DNA from: Bombus terrestris
Lineage: Eukaryota > Arthropoda > Insecta > Hymenoptera > Apidae
DNA length: 64,000 bases
Direction: 5' to 3'
NCBI RefSeq assembly: GCF_910591885.1
Contig: NC_063281.1
Coordinates: 11,453,200 to 11,517,199, forward strand
In this document: in pieces, positions 23,532 to 37,000 of the stretch
How the letters are laid out: each line of letters begins with the position of its first letter
Position numbering within the stretch: position 1 is the first letter of the stretch
Translations under genes and position numbers: made by a program
Notes under the pieces: model-generated
The model's database searches: none
The model's input: the letters and a program-made list of their open reading frames with translations, nothing else
What the model was told of the DNA's origin: nothing

Positions 23532-24009
23532 CCATGTCTTCCTCTCCACCGCTGTTCTTTCCCTTCCTTTTCTTTTCTTTTCTTTACGTTCGTGTCCGTA
23601 AGTTTTGCGGAGGTGCCGAGGTGAGATCTCCTCAAAGATCTACCTACGATGCACGGCCACTATTACTGGCACTGGCAAGGGTTGCCTGGAATGTGATGCA
23701 AATTTTATACGAATCAGTTACAGCGCGGACCGTCCAATACCTCTACGAATCTAAACCTTTGATAGGCTTGGTTAAGATCGTTGAATGGCAAGTGGCGATC
23801 TTCGGTATAAAAGCAACAGTTTTCATAGGAAAAAAATTCTTCGGGTCTTATTGCAAGTTTTACAAGAAGATAGATAATACAGCAAAAAGATTGCGCTATC
23901 TAGAGTGTAAAGACTGATACGGATGTCGGCGGCTGACAGTGTGACCAAAGACGGCCTCGAACAGAATGAGAAGTGGAAGGAAGGAAAAGAAAAACAAGGA
24001 GAACAGCCA

Positions 24010-24033
24010 GAAGAAGAAGAAGAAGAAGAAGAA
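24010..24033 (+). repeat. Microsatellite (GAA)8
   Basis: Eight perfect GAA units, complementary to the (CTT)8 about 480 bp upstream. Confidence 0.95.
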
Positions 24034-24793
24034 GTCAGGAGGTATCACGGCCGAAGACATTTCTATGCGCGCCCACTGTCAGCGAAGATAACTTACGACT
24101 TGGCGGAATGGTAATGACCGTGGCAGACATTCCGTCCTGTTGCAGATTTAATAGACTCGTCCTGATAGGGGGGTACGAAACATGTCACCGCTCGTGACCA
24201 ACCGAGTCGAGCCAATGATTTATCTCGATGGACACGTCTTGTCAACACCATCACGATTTTGAATCCCAACCGGGCTACGGAATAGATTTCCTATCTTATG
24301 GCATTTCTTATCGCATGTTCCGAAATACCGATGTCGTTCGCAAGATCAGTTTTCGTAATGTCCTCCGATCCTTTTTAGAGTAAAGTGTAGGGACTATACA
24401 TGTTCGATCCTATCGTCGAAGATTTCTGCAAGTAAAAAGTAATTCTTATATTCGAATTTAATTATAAGAAATTTAAAAATAACCAAGTACGTAGATTGCG
24501 ATAATTATAGGTAGTAGACGAAGCAACGTTTGCCAAACAGGTATCTATCTGGTGATTAAAGTACAAGGCGTAAAAACGAATATCACTGGTTGAAGAATCC
24601 ACTGGTCCGACCAAGATCCGCTTAATCTCTTTGCGATGTAAAATCTTGTTCTTTCACGATCGAGTTCTTACGAAGACGTCTGCCATTTTTAATTCAATTA
24701 ACCTGTGGCTATCCGTTCGCAGGTTTGTATAATACGCGTGATCAGTCGGTAAATAACGCTAAATGATTCGATCGCGTATTTGTGCAAAGTATG

Positions 24794-24840
24794 TAACACG
24801 TTGATAGCCGAGCAGGCAGCAGCTCTAATGCAACGTGTTA
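24794..24840. repeat. 47-nt hairpin with 10-bp perfect outer stem
   Basis: TAACACGTTG (24794-24803) pairs perfectly with CAACGTGTTA (24831-24840). Inside, GAGC pairs with GCTC around an 8-nt loop, separated by an internal loop. Confidence 0.65.
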
Positions 24841-26447
24841 GCTTACTGGAGCACGCGATCCTGTTGGAGTAATCGTCATTTGCCGCTGTGTACGTACCAT
24901 CTTATGTATTTCTTCGCGTAATCGCATGCAACTTACTTACATTTACGTACACGCGTGCAAACACAGATACAGCGTGACCCGTTCGGTGAAAGCAGATTAC
25001 AAAGATATATTTAAATACAAGAAGCACACCTATATAGGATTTGGTATAAAACCAAACTTATCGTTAATAATTATGGTCTTTTTATTCCCGTCCATAAACA
25101 AGGTAATTGTTAACGATAAAAGCGGTCCGAGGACTGTGATTATAAAAAATGGCGATAAACGATGATGTTTGTTAGAGACGCGAGTAATTTACTTCGTGCA
25201 GTAACGAGGTCGACGGGGACCAGCGTAAACCTCAATAAAGATAAACTTAGCCCAGCTGCTAAATAGCTATATTTAAGCTCGCGTCTCTTTGTTCGTAAGA
25301 TTGTCGTACTTACTTAATCGGATTGTTCCGAACGCCACGGACACGGTGTAATTCATGAAACGAATGTGAATAGATTTCATAATAGGAGAAACTCTTTAGT
25401 TGCTTTCTAATGGATTCTAGCCAATGAACCGTCGTTGTAAAGGGATTTTCGAGTTCTTTTGTTCGTGTCTCCTATTATACCGGCAATTTTCTTAATTCGA
25501 ACCACACGCCTGTAGAAGGCAGAAAGAGGGAGAGGTAGGAAAGAAGTTAAACGATTTATCGTTGTCGCAATCGCGTTAATTGAGTTGGCACTGAACGCGT
25601 ACGCGTTGACTCTCGATGAAGCACACGTCGCTCGGTCATGGAAGATTAAAGATAACACACGCGCGTTTGGCGTAGCAACAGTTGGGTTAGGTTTTTCCAT
25701 GGAATCCGGCAATGCTACGTTTCGTCGTCGAGTTAAAGGACTGACGTAACGAGACGTGAGCTGCAACTCGATAAAGATAGGTCTTTGAAAACAACGGAAG
25801 TTGGACGTGGTCGAACATTGACAGCGATCGGTAAGAAGTCGATACTGTTCTACTATACGCAAGTATAAGTGCGACTGGGAGGTATTAGTATTAAACGAAG
25901 AACAGGATGTATAGATTACGGGACATCCTTGTAGAGTAATAGGTTTACCGTGACGTGAAAAATAAAGGGGAGAGATTTAACCGAGTTAGTTTATAGTCTC
26001 TTGATTATACCGACCCGAGGCGAGTAGTAGCGCGCGTGTTTCAGAACAGCCTTAGTCCGACCATCTGTCAGCACATCTGCTGTTAGCGAACGATTAGATC
26101 ATTTCTCGATACCTTTTCATGCTGCAATTACCTTTTCGCAATGTATTACGCATTTGTATCGAAAGATTTATCGGCGCGTCGATCCGTGAATCTTCGAATA
26201 GGAAAATCGTTAACACTGTTTTGGTTTCTATCGTTGCGCCGATAAGCAGCCGCATGACTTATTATAGGAGGAGCGTTAATACGATGTAAAAGCCAGCCAC
26301 GGATGAATAACTGGAGGCAGACCAAGGCGAAGATTGGTATGTCGTGAGCTTGCCGTAAAGTTGCAGCGGTGTAACGCCGTGGCGAATCTCCTAGCACCTA
26401 TCTGAAATGGCATCTGGATTTTTGCAGACACTCGTGTCCTGCGAGCC

Positions 26448-26459
26448 GCGATATCGCGT
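26448..26459. repeat. 12-bp palindrome CGCGATATCGCG
   Basis: Same core as the palindrome at 18681-18694. Confidence 0.6.
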
Positions 26460-27868
26460 ATTCACGGTACGTTAGAGGCTCTGCTTCCACGCAGTGTCTT
26501 GCACGCTAATTACAACGTATCCGCGGCTGAGATTGAATGCGGGCGATATTTCATATAGGACAGAGCGCTCTTGCTTGCGCAACAACGTCTAATAACGATT
26601 GCGAAAGCGATACGTAAGCGAGGTTCCCGCAAGGGGATCGAGGCCGAAGAAAGTACATGCAGTCTGCTTCGTCTGTACAGAGAAAAAGGAGAAACGTATA
26701 GTGTCGCGCGATACCGAAACGGCATTATTCGTTGGATAAAGGACGATTCGAAGCTTCTTTTTGCTATCAAAACTTGATAACACGTGTCCTATCTTTTGTA
26801 TTTGTATATAGCTCGTTTGTGATCGATCTACCTCCGATTTTCTATTCGATTCGATAACACGATTGCCGTAATTAAGGAGTCGTTGGACGCGATCAACTTA
26901 CACAACGAAGTAAACAGCAAGACGTCGCGTTATGTATGTAGAAAACTCACGACCGAGAACAGAGGCACGATCGCAATTGGTAGTGCATGTGCCTTTCTAA
27001 TTTTCGCATGGCGCAACGCGCAATTCTTCCTCTCAAGAACGAGTCGATTAGCATTTCTGGCTAATCGCGTTTCTACGAATCTAACTTAATTCCTACCACC
27101 TTCTAGATGATAGGCGCAGCAAGATTTCAATTTCGATTCACTTTTCATTCGATGATCGAGCAAAAGGGCATATCAAACGTATTAAAGACTAATGGCATCG
27201 TGACAAAAATATTTTTGCTTTCTTTCTTTTCTCACAGACTCTTGTAAAAGAATATTTAATTTCTATTCGATACAGTGGAAAAAGATTTTCTAAATATCGC
27301 GATCAGATTTTACATGGTACGTCAGCTTTCTCATTGATGATTCTTTATTGCGACTCTTGTTTGCTGGCGAGATTCGTCTTGATGGGCCTGCGATTTCAAG
27401 CCACCTTTATTATAGTCGAAGATCTAGTTTTCTCCGGTTTATCGCGCGGCAACCATCTAAACGTTGTTGTCACGTAAGACCCATCGGGTAGAGATCCACT
27501 TACGACGGATGCGCGAACTCGTCCGAGGCATTGTGCACACCATGCAGGATAACCTGGACCTTATACGAGGCTGATTAACTCGAGGAACGTTCTTATTATC
27601 AGCGAACGAAACTACGTTACGGGTTTGCCGAAGCATAAACGTGAGTCGCGTTCGTGCTCCGTTCCGACTTTTATCATCGATATCTCGAAACGGTCGAGCC
27701 TTGATTTATCATTATGATCGTCTCGATATCAACGACACGGCTTGCCAATGTCGGGAAGTCGTTTCTTTTCGGTAGATAATTCTAAGACATATTTCTCGTT
27801 ATCGCGGAAGAAGTTAATGGCCAGACGCGAAAAGTTCACGCGCAAAATAATCATCCGTTCCGCATTCC

Positions 27869-28017
27869 ACCCTCCACGTTTTCAGACGATGTTAGACGTG
27901 ATTCGTGGAGGGTAAAGTTTTGGGACGCGGGATACTTGGAAAGGTACTCATTTGTGTGTCCAAAGTGACGCAGCCGCGGAACACGCTCACCCAGAAGCAG
28001 GAACATCGTGTTCCTGC
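27869..28017. repeat. Two adjacent strong hairpins
   Basis: ACCCTCCACG (27869-27878) pairs with CGTGGAGGGT (27904-27913), 10 bp. GCAGGAACA (27997-28005) pairs with TGTTCCTGC (28009-28017), 9 bp with a 3-nt loop. Confidence 0.65.
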
Positions 28018-31000
28018 CATTACGGTTATTGCGAGCCGTGACAGAGGCATTTAGATTCAGCTGGAATGCAGCTTTGTAGCCGCAATAACAGGTAGACGTA
28101 AGGTAGTAACCAGTAGGAATCTCGCTTAAGGGGGTCGGTGTCTTTTCCTGTCTTTTCTTTGCTCTCTTTCTACATAGAATCTCGTGATTCGAGTGATTCG
28201 TGTGATTCACTTTCTACAACAATTACAGCAATGCGTTCCTTCCGCTCGGGTAGCATTTCAGATCGAAAAGATAACATGCCGTAGAAATATATCTTGAGAA
28301 ATGGTATAGCCTTTGTATACAAGATCGAAAGCACGAAACTATAAATTTACGCGTTAGAAATGCCCGATTTAAATAGGATAAATGCGTGCAAGTGGTAGAA
28401 TATAATTCTTTACGGATTCAACGCTCGGCATTCCTTTAAAACACGACGTAAACATTATGATACGATAAAATACGATATAAATGACAAATGCACTCGGTGG
28501 AGCGCGCAGGCCGCTAATTATGCAGATTGGCACCTAACGTAATGCTCGTTAATTAACCGCATTGCCTATTTTATATGTTCAGGTGGGACGGAAGGACGGC
28601 CGGGCACGGCGCCATATTGCCACACCAGAGCTGCCTACGCTTTAAGCAATGTCGTGTGAAACGGTGAGTCGTTTACGATTTATTGCAAAACCACGCGCGA
28701 GATTGTACGCTTTGAACATTCGTGTCTTTCGGTTATCGAAAAATATATGACTTTGAATGATGGTACGTGGCTCGATGAAACGTCAAATTTTCCCCTCGTT
28801 GGTGAGATTATTTCAAGACTTTGGAGGATCGGCAAGGATTTACGATACAACCGTGAATTCATTGTCCTCGAAGGATCGAAAGGTCGGGCACGAAGGTCGA
28901 GACTCGATACCGTGATGACCTCTTTGATCGTGGCTCGTCTTCGGAGGTCGAACGGTTCGTAGGCGTTCCAGGAAGTCGCGATGATCCTCGAAGCCGTGTA
29001 TGAGCGTGTTGCACATCCCTCCGGTACTTAAATCGCTCCTCACCTATGCTTGATAAAAGCCTAGGTTCCAGTGACGTTTATCGTCGGTGCATATACCTTT
29101 AAACGCATACGAGCGTATAGTCTACAGTCTACGATAAGAGTTTGCGCTACCACCGTCATCATCGTTTCCTAACATCGGTAATTTATACTCCATTGTAAGC
29201 CCGTCAAATCCTGACGTCTTCATCCACCAAGGGTGTCTTCGATAATCGCGGCATCCACGCCCACGCGAACGTATCCCACTCTGTCTTTTCATCGGTATAC
29301 GCGTGCTATTCAATTAAAACGACCATGACTGAGAACATTAACATCGGACCAACCTTTTTCACTTTTTCATGGCTACGAGTTATTTCCCCGTAGGAAATTA
29401 TGGCTACATAATGCACAGAATGTTCTCTATCCCGTTCAAAATTCAATTAATCGCGTACGTGATCGCAAAAATAAACGAACGAACGTCTCTCTCGTAACAG
29501 TGGATTCGTAGCATTATTTATGGCGCGGCTTGCTTTTGTTCCTCGTCTTTTCTTCCAAGAACGCCGGTTCGTGTTATGCCAGACATGGTTCAGGGCGTGC
29601 CATCCACGTGAAGACGCGACTATGGGTTTGACGAACCTTGATACCCTCTTCTCTCAGAAAGGATATCTGATTCGTGAGTCGATGAATTAGAAATTAGCAT
29701 TAGTCGATGAAATAGCACACGTATGTACGTATATTGTACTATTAGCAGTCGATCGCACCTGCAGCTTTATCAAAAGGGTGAAAGATATTGAAAGTTCCAA
29801 TGACCAGGGACTGTATCGTATCACGATCTCCTCGCAACACGTATAAATTCCGTGCTCGCGTGTATCTCCGTTCTACCTGCAACATCTCTATTCTTCGCGG
29901 CAACATCGATAGCCTGAAAAACGTTTTATTATACCGCCGATTGTTCAAAGAAGGGACAACACTCTGGAGAAAAAGACGAAGCGTTTGTCTCTCGTCGACG
30001 CGGAGTCACGTGCCGAGATAAGTGCTCCTCAATTTGGAGACAATCGAATTCCTCCTCTGCATACAATTCTCGGGGTAACGGTGAGACACAACGCGTGACA
30101 TCACGTATCCCCAGCTGGGTGACCAAGGTAGCTTGCTAAACAGGTGGCCATTTATTTTCTTCTCTCATTTCTTCTGTTTACCCTGCATCGATGTACTCGC
30201 GCCACGAACACGAGAAAAAGGCAGCCGTTTTCCTTCCCTCCGCAGAAAAGCGATAAATTTCCTAATCCTTCCTTTTTCCAAGTTCTAACGTTACGAAACG
30301 GAGGATACGTGTATAACGTTGCCCTTTCTATAACTCAGGTTAGGAGAAGGTGAGCAGCGCGCGACGGTCGTTTTAAAATCTCTCGGGGTGGTGTTGGCGA
30401 AAAGAACAACCACCCTCGTGAAGAACGTCGATTTGCAGGCATAACGTGTGGCAAAGCCTCGTGTAGGGTTTTAATTACTTTAGACAAATTCGAAACCGGA
30501 GACTCTCGCGACGCTGGTGGCCCTCTCGTGTTACCTTAGCTCGAAGACTCGCGCTTGTTAGGTACCCGCCACGCGGTGGTATGCACTGTTGTCGGTGGTA
30601 TACGCTGCTGTCGGGACGTTGACTGGTTTATTTGGTGGTATCTTAAGTCTTTGCCTGCTGGCAAAATTGAAAATCGAGGATGCGCTTCTATACGCCCTGG
30701 TAACGCGTTACCACGGATCGTGTTTCCCGGTAAATCGCTCTTCGATCGATGCTGCGCTGCCTGTCTTCTCCCCTAGCAATTTTTTTAGCCACGCGGGAAT
30801 GTCGAAATAATTGCTATGCTAATCGGAGTTGCTGATTTATCAATGGCTTACTTTGTGAATCGATGGCACGTGGTAGAACGTAGATTCGCTTGTTTGTTTA
30901 TCGCGCCACCTGTACACAACGTATGAGAAGCTAACGTTGCATTACCATTGATTACTCGTTTGATCGTTGCATTATACAAACATGAAACGCGATGTCTCGA

Positions 31001-34000
31001 GTAAAATTACAACGACGACCAGTCAACAAATACTTCGTATCAGGATTTAGGGATGTAACGTAAGATTCTGTAGACACGTGGCTCGAGTTCAACCCGTGTA
31101 ACACCAGGGTGATGCCGTAATAGAGTATCGGTCTGATCATCTTTACTCGATGATTCGTTGGATCTCGAAGCCGTGTGTCTTTCATTACCCTTGCATATAA
31201 TTTTTGCAAATTCTCGGATCGTTATCTTGCGCGTCTTCGCTGTAAAATCAATCGATTAATGGTTTCCTTGAATCAATTATCGCGTGTTCTATGAAACCAT
31301 GTGTTCTAATGCTTCTGAGCGGATGTATTATGCATGCAGGTTTATGTTCAACGTACGGTAGAAAATCTGGTGAGGTTTTTACAACGAACAAGTTCACGTC
31401 ATTTTGCGAAAAGTCTCGGATACCTCGAAGGAACTGACGTAATGCAGCTTCGAAGTTGTCTATATCTTTGTGTCACATTCCCTTGGGGCGAAAATCACTC
31501 GTTCACTTTCAAATATGCAAATCACTGCGCGCGTTATGCGTCAGTGAACAGAGGAATTTCGAGCGGAAGGCTTGCGAATGAAATATGTTAGCTTGCTCTA
31601 ACGATATAATTAGTTGCAAATAAATATAAACATTTTTTCACCATCTTGAACAAAGATATTCGACTTACCCTCTGTCAGGATCGATCGATTTCCCTGTAAT
31701 TTCGGGCAGTTAGTCAACGATCTCTCGTAGTATCGAACGTTATCCGAATGTTCTTGCAAACGAGAAAATAATTTCCCTTCTCGAGCTACAAATACAAATT
31801 GGTATCGAGTATAGACGGAGCAAAGCTTAGTGTGCGCAAGCTAATGGTTCGAAAGTAATGCCCGCGAACTCTGTGTCCTGGTAGTCATAAAGTAGCGTGC
31901 AACAGGGCCCTGGCTTGTTCTACGACTTCTATTTGTAGGTGTTGCTCAAGCGCTGTATACACCCGACGTGTATTATGGTGCACCGCCACTGTCGAGGCAA
32001 GTTAATGCTCTATCGTTACTTATTGGCCGCCCGTTGTTGCTGCCGTTGTATCGCGGTTTCGTCCCTTTGATTCTGTCTATGGTGGGTAGAAGAAGATTCG
32101 CTGGATACGCGCAAAGGAATGCGAGACATTCGTATTAAATACCGGATCTAGCGATTTGTGGCCAGAGGCATTGACAACGCTTTATCCCCCGTAATCGAAT
32201 ATAGAGACAAAAAACCAACAAAAATGATTAAAAATTATGTTAACTGTCTTCCTCTCGTAAGAAAGAAAAAAGAGTTTTAGAGTGGTCTAACTGCTTCGTC
32301 ATTAGCCACATTTCTGTTTTAGATCCTATCTATCGATGACCTTGCGGTGTGGCCGACATGTAACGCGAGATCCGTGTCCCATATGCGGGTGTAACATTTT
32401 ATTTGACACGGCTTGTAGTAGAAAGGACACGTATGTATGTCGTTCATCGAAGACTTCGTCGTGTTTCTGTTAGCAAGGTAAGGTACAGCCTAGTGCATTG
32501 ACGCGTGATCATCGATCTGGGTTAACGTTTTTAGCGTCGAGTTTTGTCCGTCTGTAGCTTCGTTACTTCGATCGAATTCAATTAGCTCGCATCAGAAACT
32601 GTGTATGCATACAGCTATACTCTTATCGATCGCAAGATTCTTGTCGTTAATTTTATTATACGACCATGGCACTCCCATCCCATAATACGTAACGGGTAGT
32701 TTACTTTTAGAATTAGATTTTACTGATATCTCAAAGATTGGCAATTTTTAATAAACCGACGGTATCGTTATTTAGTGAATTATCGTTTTACGAGATTATC
32801 CTGGCCTGTTGAAAGGTTCGGTACCACCCGTGCGAAAAAGTTATCGACCGACTCCTCTACCTTCTCGAACACGAGATTCTTCTTTCAAGATTCTCTTTGT
32901 TCGCCTGCCGCCATGTAGTTTGGCAAGGTAGAGAAGATGAAGGAGTAGGAGGACGACGAGCAAAGGTGGGATGGTTTGAGAAAAAAGTTTCAGGCCTATC
33001 CTATGTATAGCAACGCGAGAACACGAACCTCGGGGAAAAAAGTTTTATGGCCGATCTCGTGCAAGTCTGAGAATCTCTGCTTGTTCGAACCTATGGTGGC
33101 CAAAAATAAAGGTATCGTTTATGGATCGCGATTGGTACACGAGATCAAGGATAAAGGGAGGTAGAAGTAATAGCGCAATTTTCAATTGACCCAGACCTCA
33201 TCGGCGAATTCATAAATTACAGATTCGCCTCTTTGCATCTCCGATAATTCCACGGGATTGCCACAATGCAATCGGAAGAGCATGATCACGCATGCATTGT
33301 CCACACGTTGTAGCGTGTTAATCTATTATACTACAAGTTCCGCTAGAATTCTCTGAACCATGACTAACTCGAATCTCTCAACTATTCTTCAACGAACGAA
33401 GTAAATCGTTAAAAAGTTCCTTCTATACAGAATGCTTCGTTCATCTTCCATCTGAACAGATCGTTCTAGCGTTAAATTTCGCCACACGTAGCGTAATTAC
33501 CGATACATATTTATTTCCTATAGAATGAAGAAATTATTATATCTTCTATATTTGATATCAAAGATACATAAAATCGCGATGATAAAGAAACGACTAGCTT
33601 TTAAATCGTTCGTTCTGAACTCTTCGTGTTATGCTACGGTGCTATCAAAGGATTAAAGAATCCGAGATAAACGAAACGTGGTGTTAGAGTGTGTTACTGG
33701 GTTTTACCAATAAAATTCAGCGGAATCTTAAAATCGAAAGTATATAGACAGAATGAGAAAATGCCAGGATATATGTACATTGCGTGAACTTTAGTAACGG
33801 TTTCCGCGAGAAACGTCGCGTCGCGCGAGAACGTAAGGAGATAAGGAAAAATGAAGCGTCATTCTGTAAACGCATTACACGGCAACGAGATTTCTTGAAC
33901 CGTTTCCAATAGCAATAAACTGCAGGAAGAACTGGGTGTGCGCGAAGCAGCCGCTTTTATAGCAAGCTGACCATAAACGTGGGTAGCCTTTGTCCGAGTA

Positions 34001-37000
34001 ACAGTACTTTTGCTCGTTCTTCCCCTCTCTTTTCCTTACGTTCTACGATAAACATTACTCTTACTCTTATTCTGTTTTCCGCGCTCGAACCTACGTATGT
34101 GCTTGCGTAGAACGTACACGACTTTGCGTCTTATTCGAAAATATAGCTAACAATAAGCAAATAAAGCATAACGATAACGATCTCGATAAGAAAAGGGAAT
34201 TTGAACGTATTGGATCATTCTTCGAGATTCCACAGTTTCGAGCTATCTATTTTAATGGAACATGACTTCTTTCAAACTGGACGTTCCTATCCTTTAATTT
34301 TATTCAGAAGCAGGGGAATTTCCAGGCTGACCTGATATTATTATATTTCTAGAGAGCTTAGAGATTTGCCGGTAACGCATTACTCTCCGTCATTAGTGGA
34401 AAAATGTTTGCGCAACCTGAATACTCTAGTTAAATTCAGACAGGCTTAAGGCGGAACAGTCACACGTAAATATCTATCGCAGCCGTAGGTCGATCAGTGG
34501 AGTAGGTAGACAACTTGGTAGGTAGAATCGTCGCGATCTACAGTGGCGAGAATATAAATAGGTATAAGTAGGTATAGAATATAAATAGAATATCAATTAT
34601 TTTTCGTTTATACATTTTGCGTTCTTTGAATATTCATCGCAGTATTACGAAAAATCTATAATACAACGACGTTAACTTGGAAACAAATAGCAAACGTTTC
34701 GTACAAGCTATGAAAAAGCACTTTAATCAAGAAAGCGCGTAAAGTAGACGCAAAGAATCGTTGGAATTAATTTTGCAAAGAGCAACCGTTGCATTCGTAA
34801 AACGAAACGTCGATCTTCTCGGAATCTGTCCTTTTGTCGAATTCTATCGAATTGTTTGGCCACTTTGTCGTAAAATTACGATCGAATTGTGGCAGGTTAA
34901 GGCCCACGCTTGGAACGCTGCTGGATTCGACCTCGATAAATACCACGAAACGTGGGTTGCGCAAAGTTTAATAGACCAGCAGGAAGGAGAGCCGTGGCAA
35001 CGATACGATTGTTCGTGGTCCATTCGATTCGATCGCCCGCTGCACGAAATGCAATCCATTTTTACGCTGTTTCGGATATCGCATTGAATTTTGCATGAAC
35101 TCGGTTGGAAGAGAATACGACAATCAAGCGTATCCAGGACACGTCGCTATACGGCTACGTAATGCGATATGCAGTCTCTTATTAAACTGACCACACGTGT
35201 GCATCGTTCCAAGATCCAGTGGTTGTCGATCTCGACTTTTCTTCCCTGGCAAGCCACAGATCACTGGTCTATCGTAAGTACAGCTCGAACACCGCTACAT
35301 TCCGCACTCGGACGAATCTTTGGTCGATCTATCAAGTCGTTCGATAATTTCGTTCGCAATTGAATGAAAAATACGAAACACATTTTACAGACATTTGTTG
35401 TTTGTTTTCTGAACGAATCTTAGAAAATAATCACATCTGTCACGAACGATTGCCATTTTAGACAGACAGGTTTCATCTTTTCTACCATCTGGTTATCGAT
35501 ACTCGGATGGTACATGGTAGTAATTCGATAAACAGCGTGTATTTTCCATTTCCTTACTTTCACCTTCTGTCTACCTCGATAATAGCGATATGCGTGCCAT
35601 AAATCTCATCGATCAATCTTCGTGCCAACCAAAACTTGTACGATCTTATACACACCGTACGCGTGTATAACTCGCTAATCAAGCAGACAAAATTTTCCTT
35701 AACGTTATATTATAATGCAATAAGTTATATAACTTTGCAATAGCTTGATATTTCTGTACGATCATCGTAAAAGAGAAATTTAATTAGCGCTCCTAAAGCT
35801 TTTAAATCTTTTCGACTCGATTCGGTCGATCAGCTTGACAGAGCCAATTTTAACTTTTAATTGGTCAGAATTTATTTCCTCTGCAAACGCAACATTCGAT
35901 CGATAATCGATGGTAACGCGTCAACGAATACGCGAATATAAATCAATTTGGCCAGACTCGACGGAATTGTCACGAGACACGATCCGGCGCGTATCACGTT
36001 TTGAATATTTCACAATTACTTTTGGTCCTGACGATATTTATCGAGCCATTCCGACAGATAGCTTCTATTGATTCGAGTTTATGCGAGTGCTACTGACCGT
36101 ACGCGTCGATGTGGCAAAATCATTGTAACCATTGTCGCATGGAATATCTAAACAATCGATAGCACCAGTGTGCATTTATTGACCTCGTTTCTTAATTGCT
36201 ATTTCTTTTGAAATATCGAAGTTTATTTAGAGTAACGCGAATTGTTTGAACGACGTTCTGAAAAATGATCTTCAAACGTTTCGCTGTATATATCTATATG
36301 CTATTATATATACATACAAGTCCTTGAGTCGATAAGGTGCAATTACAAAATGTTCATTTCATAGAATTCGATATCTAATCTAATGTTCATCGAATACGAA
36401 AAGAGAGATTATTTGCGCACGTAGGCCTCGATACCTTGAATCGTTTATTTTTACCCTGGTTACTTATCAACGTGTAAAGCATTGTTATTGTGCATTCGCA
36501 CAGTTCCCTCGCTAACTTTAGTTTCAAGTTGACACGTCGAATAAGATACCGATGATCAGTAAACTACGAACGTAATATTCGACGGAATATCTTGGCGAGA
36601 ATACGTATTATTACAGATATAAATTAACCTGTCCTGACTTTCTATTTATTTGTCACTTTCAATTCTATACGATATTCATCGTTTCCGTAAGAAACGATCG
36701 ACCGAAATAAGAATGGAGGTGGTCTCTTTGTCTCTGAGAGATCGCAGGTGGAATGCATTTTTCACAGCCAACTTATTTAGTTTATTTATTTGCGATAAAT
36801 CTTATGGGACGGTGTGAAACGAATAGGCGAACGATTATTCATTTGTCGATTAAAAAATTGCTACAGATGCGGTCAACGATATTGCCGACAATAAAAGTCG
36901 TCTCGGTCTGGGCACGCCCTTAGATACCTGATTCTCAGCCCCAAGGCTTTCAAAGCACCTACACGTAACACTTTCGTTACGTGCCGTAATTACAGACCGT

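Larger units (their letters stand above)
23322..24120 (+). other. Region with open frames bounded by (CTT)8 and (GAA)8
   Basis: The frame 23534-23917 (127 codons) has a downstream half with varied, protein-like composition (WNVMQILYESVTARTVQYLYE and onward), ending at TGA 23915-23917. A second frame, 23923-24114, follows six bases later and is Glu-rich through the (GAA)8. A strong donor-like GAG/GTGAG lies near 23620. No family is recognised. Either could be an orphan small protein, a 5' exon, or chance; I cannot decide from sequence. Confidence 0.2.

Noticed and set aside
30698..30713. 16-bp perfect palindrome TGGTAACGCGTTACCA
   Set aside because: About one such palindrome is expected by chance in a window this size.
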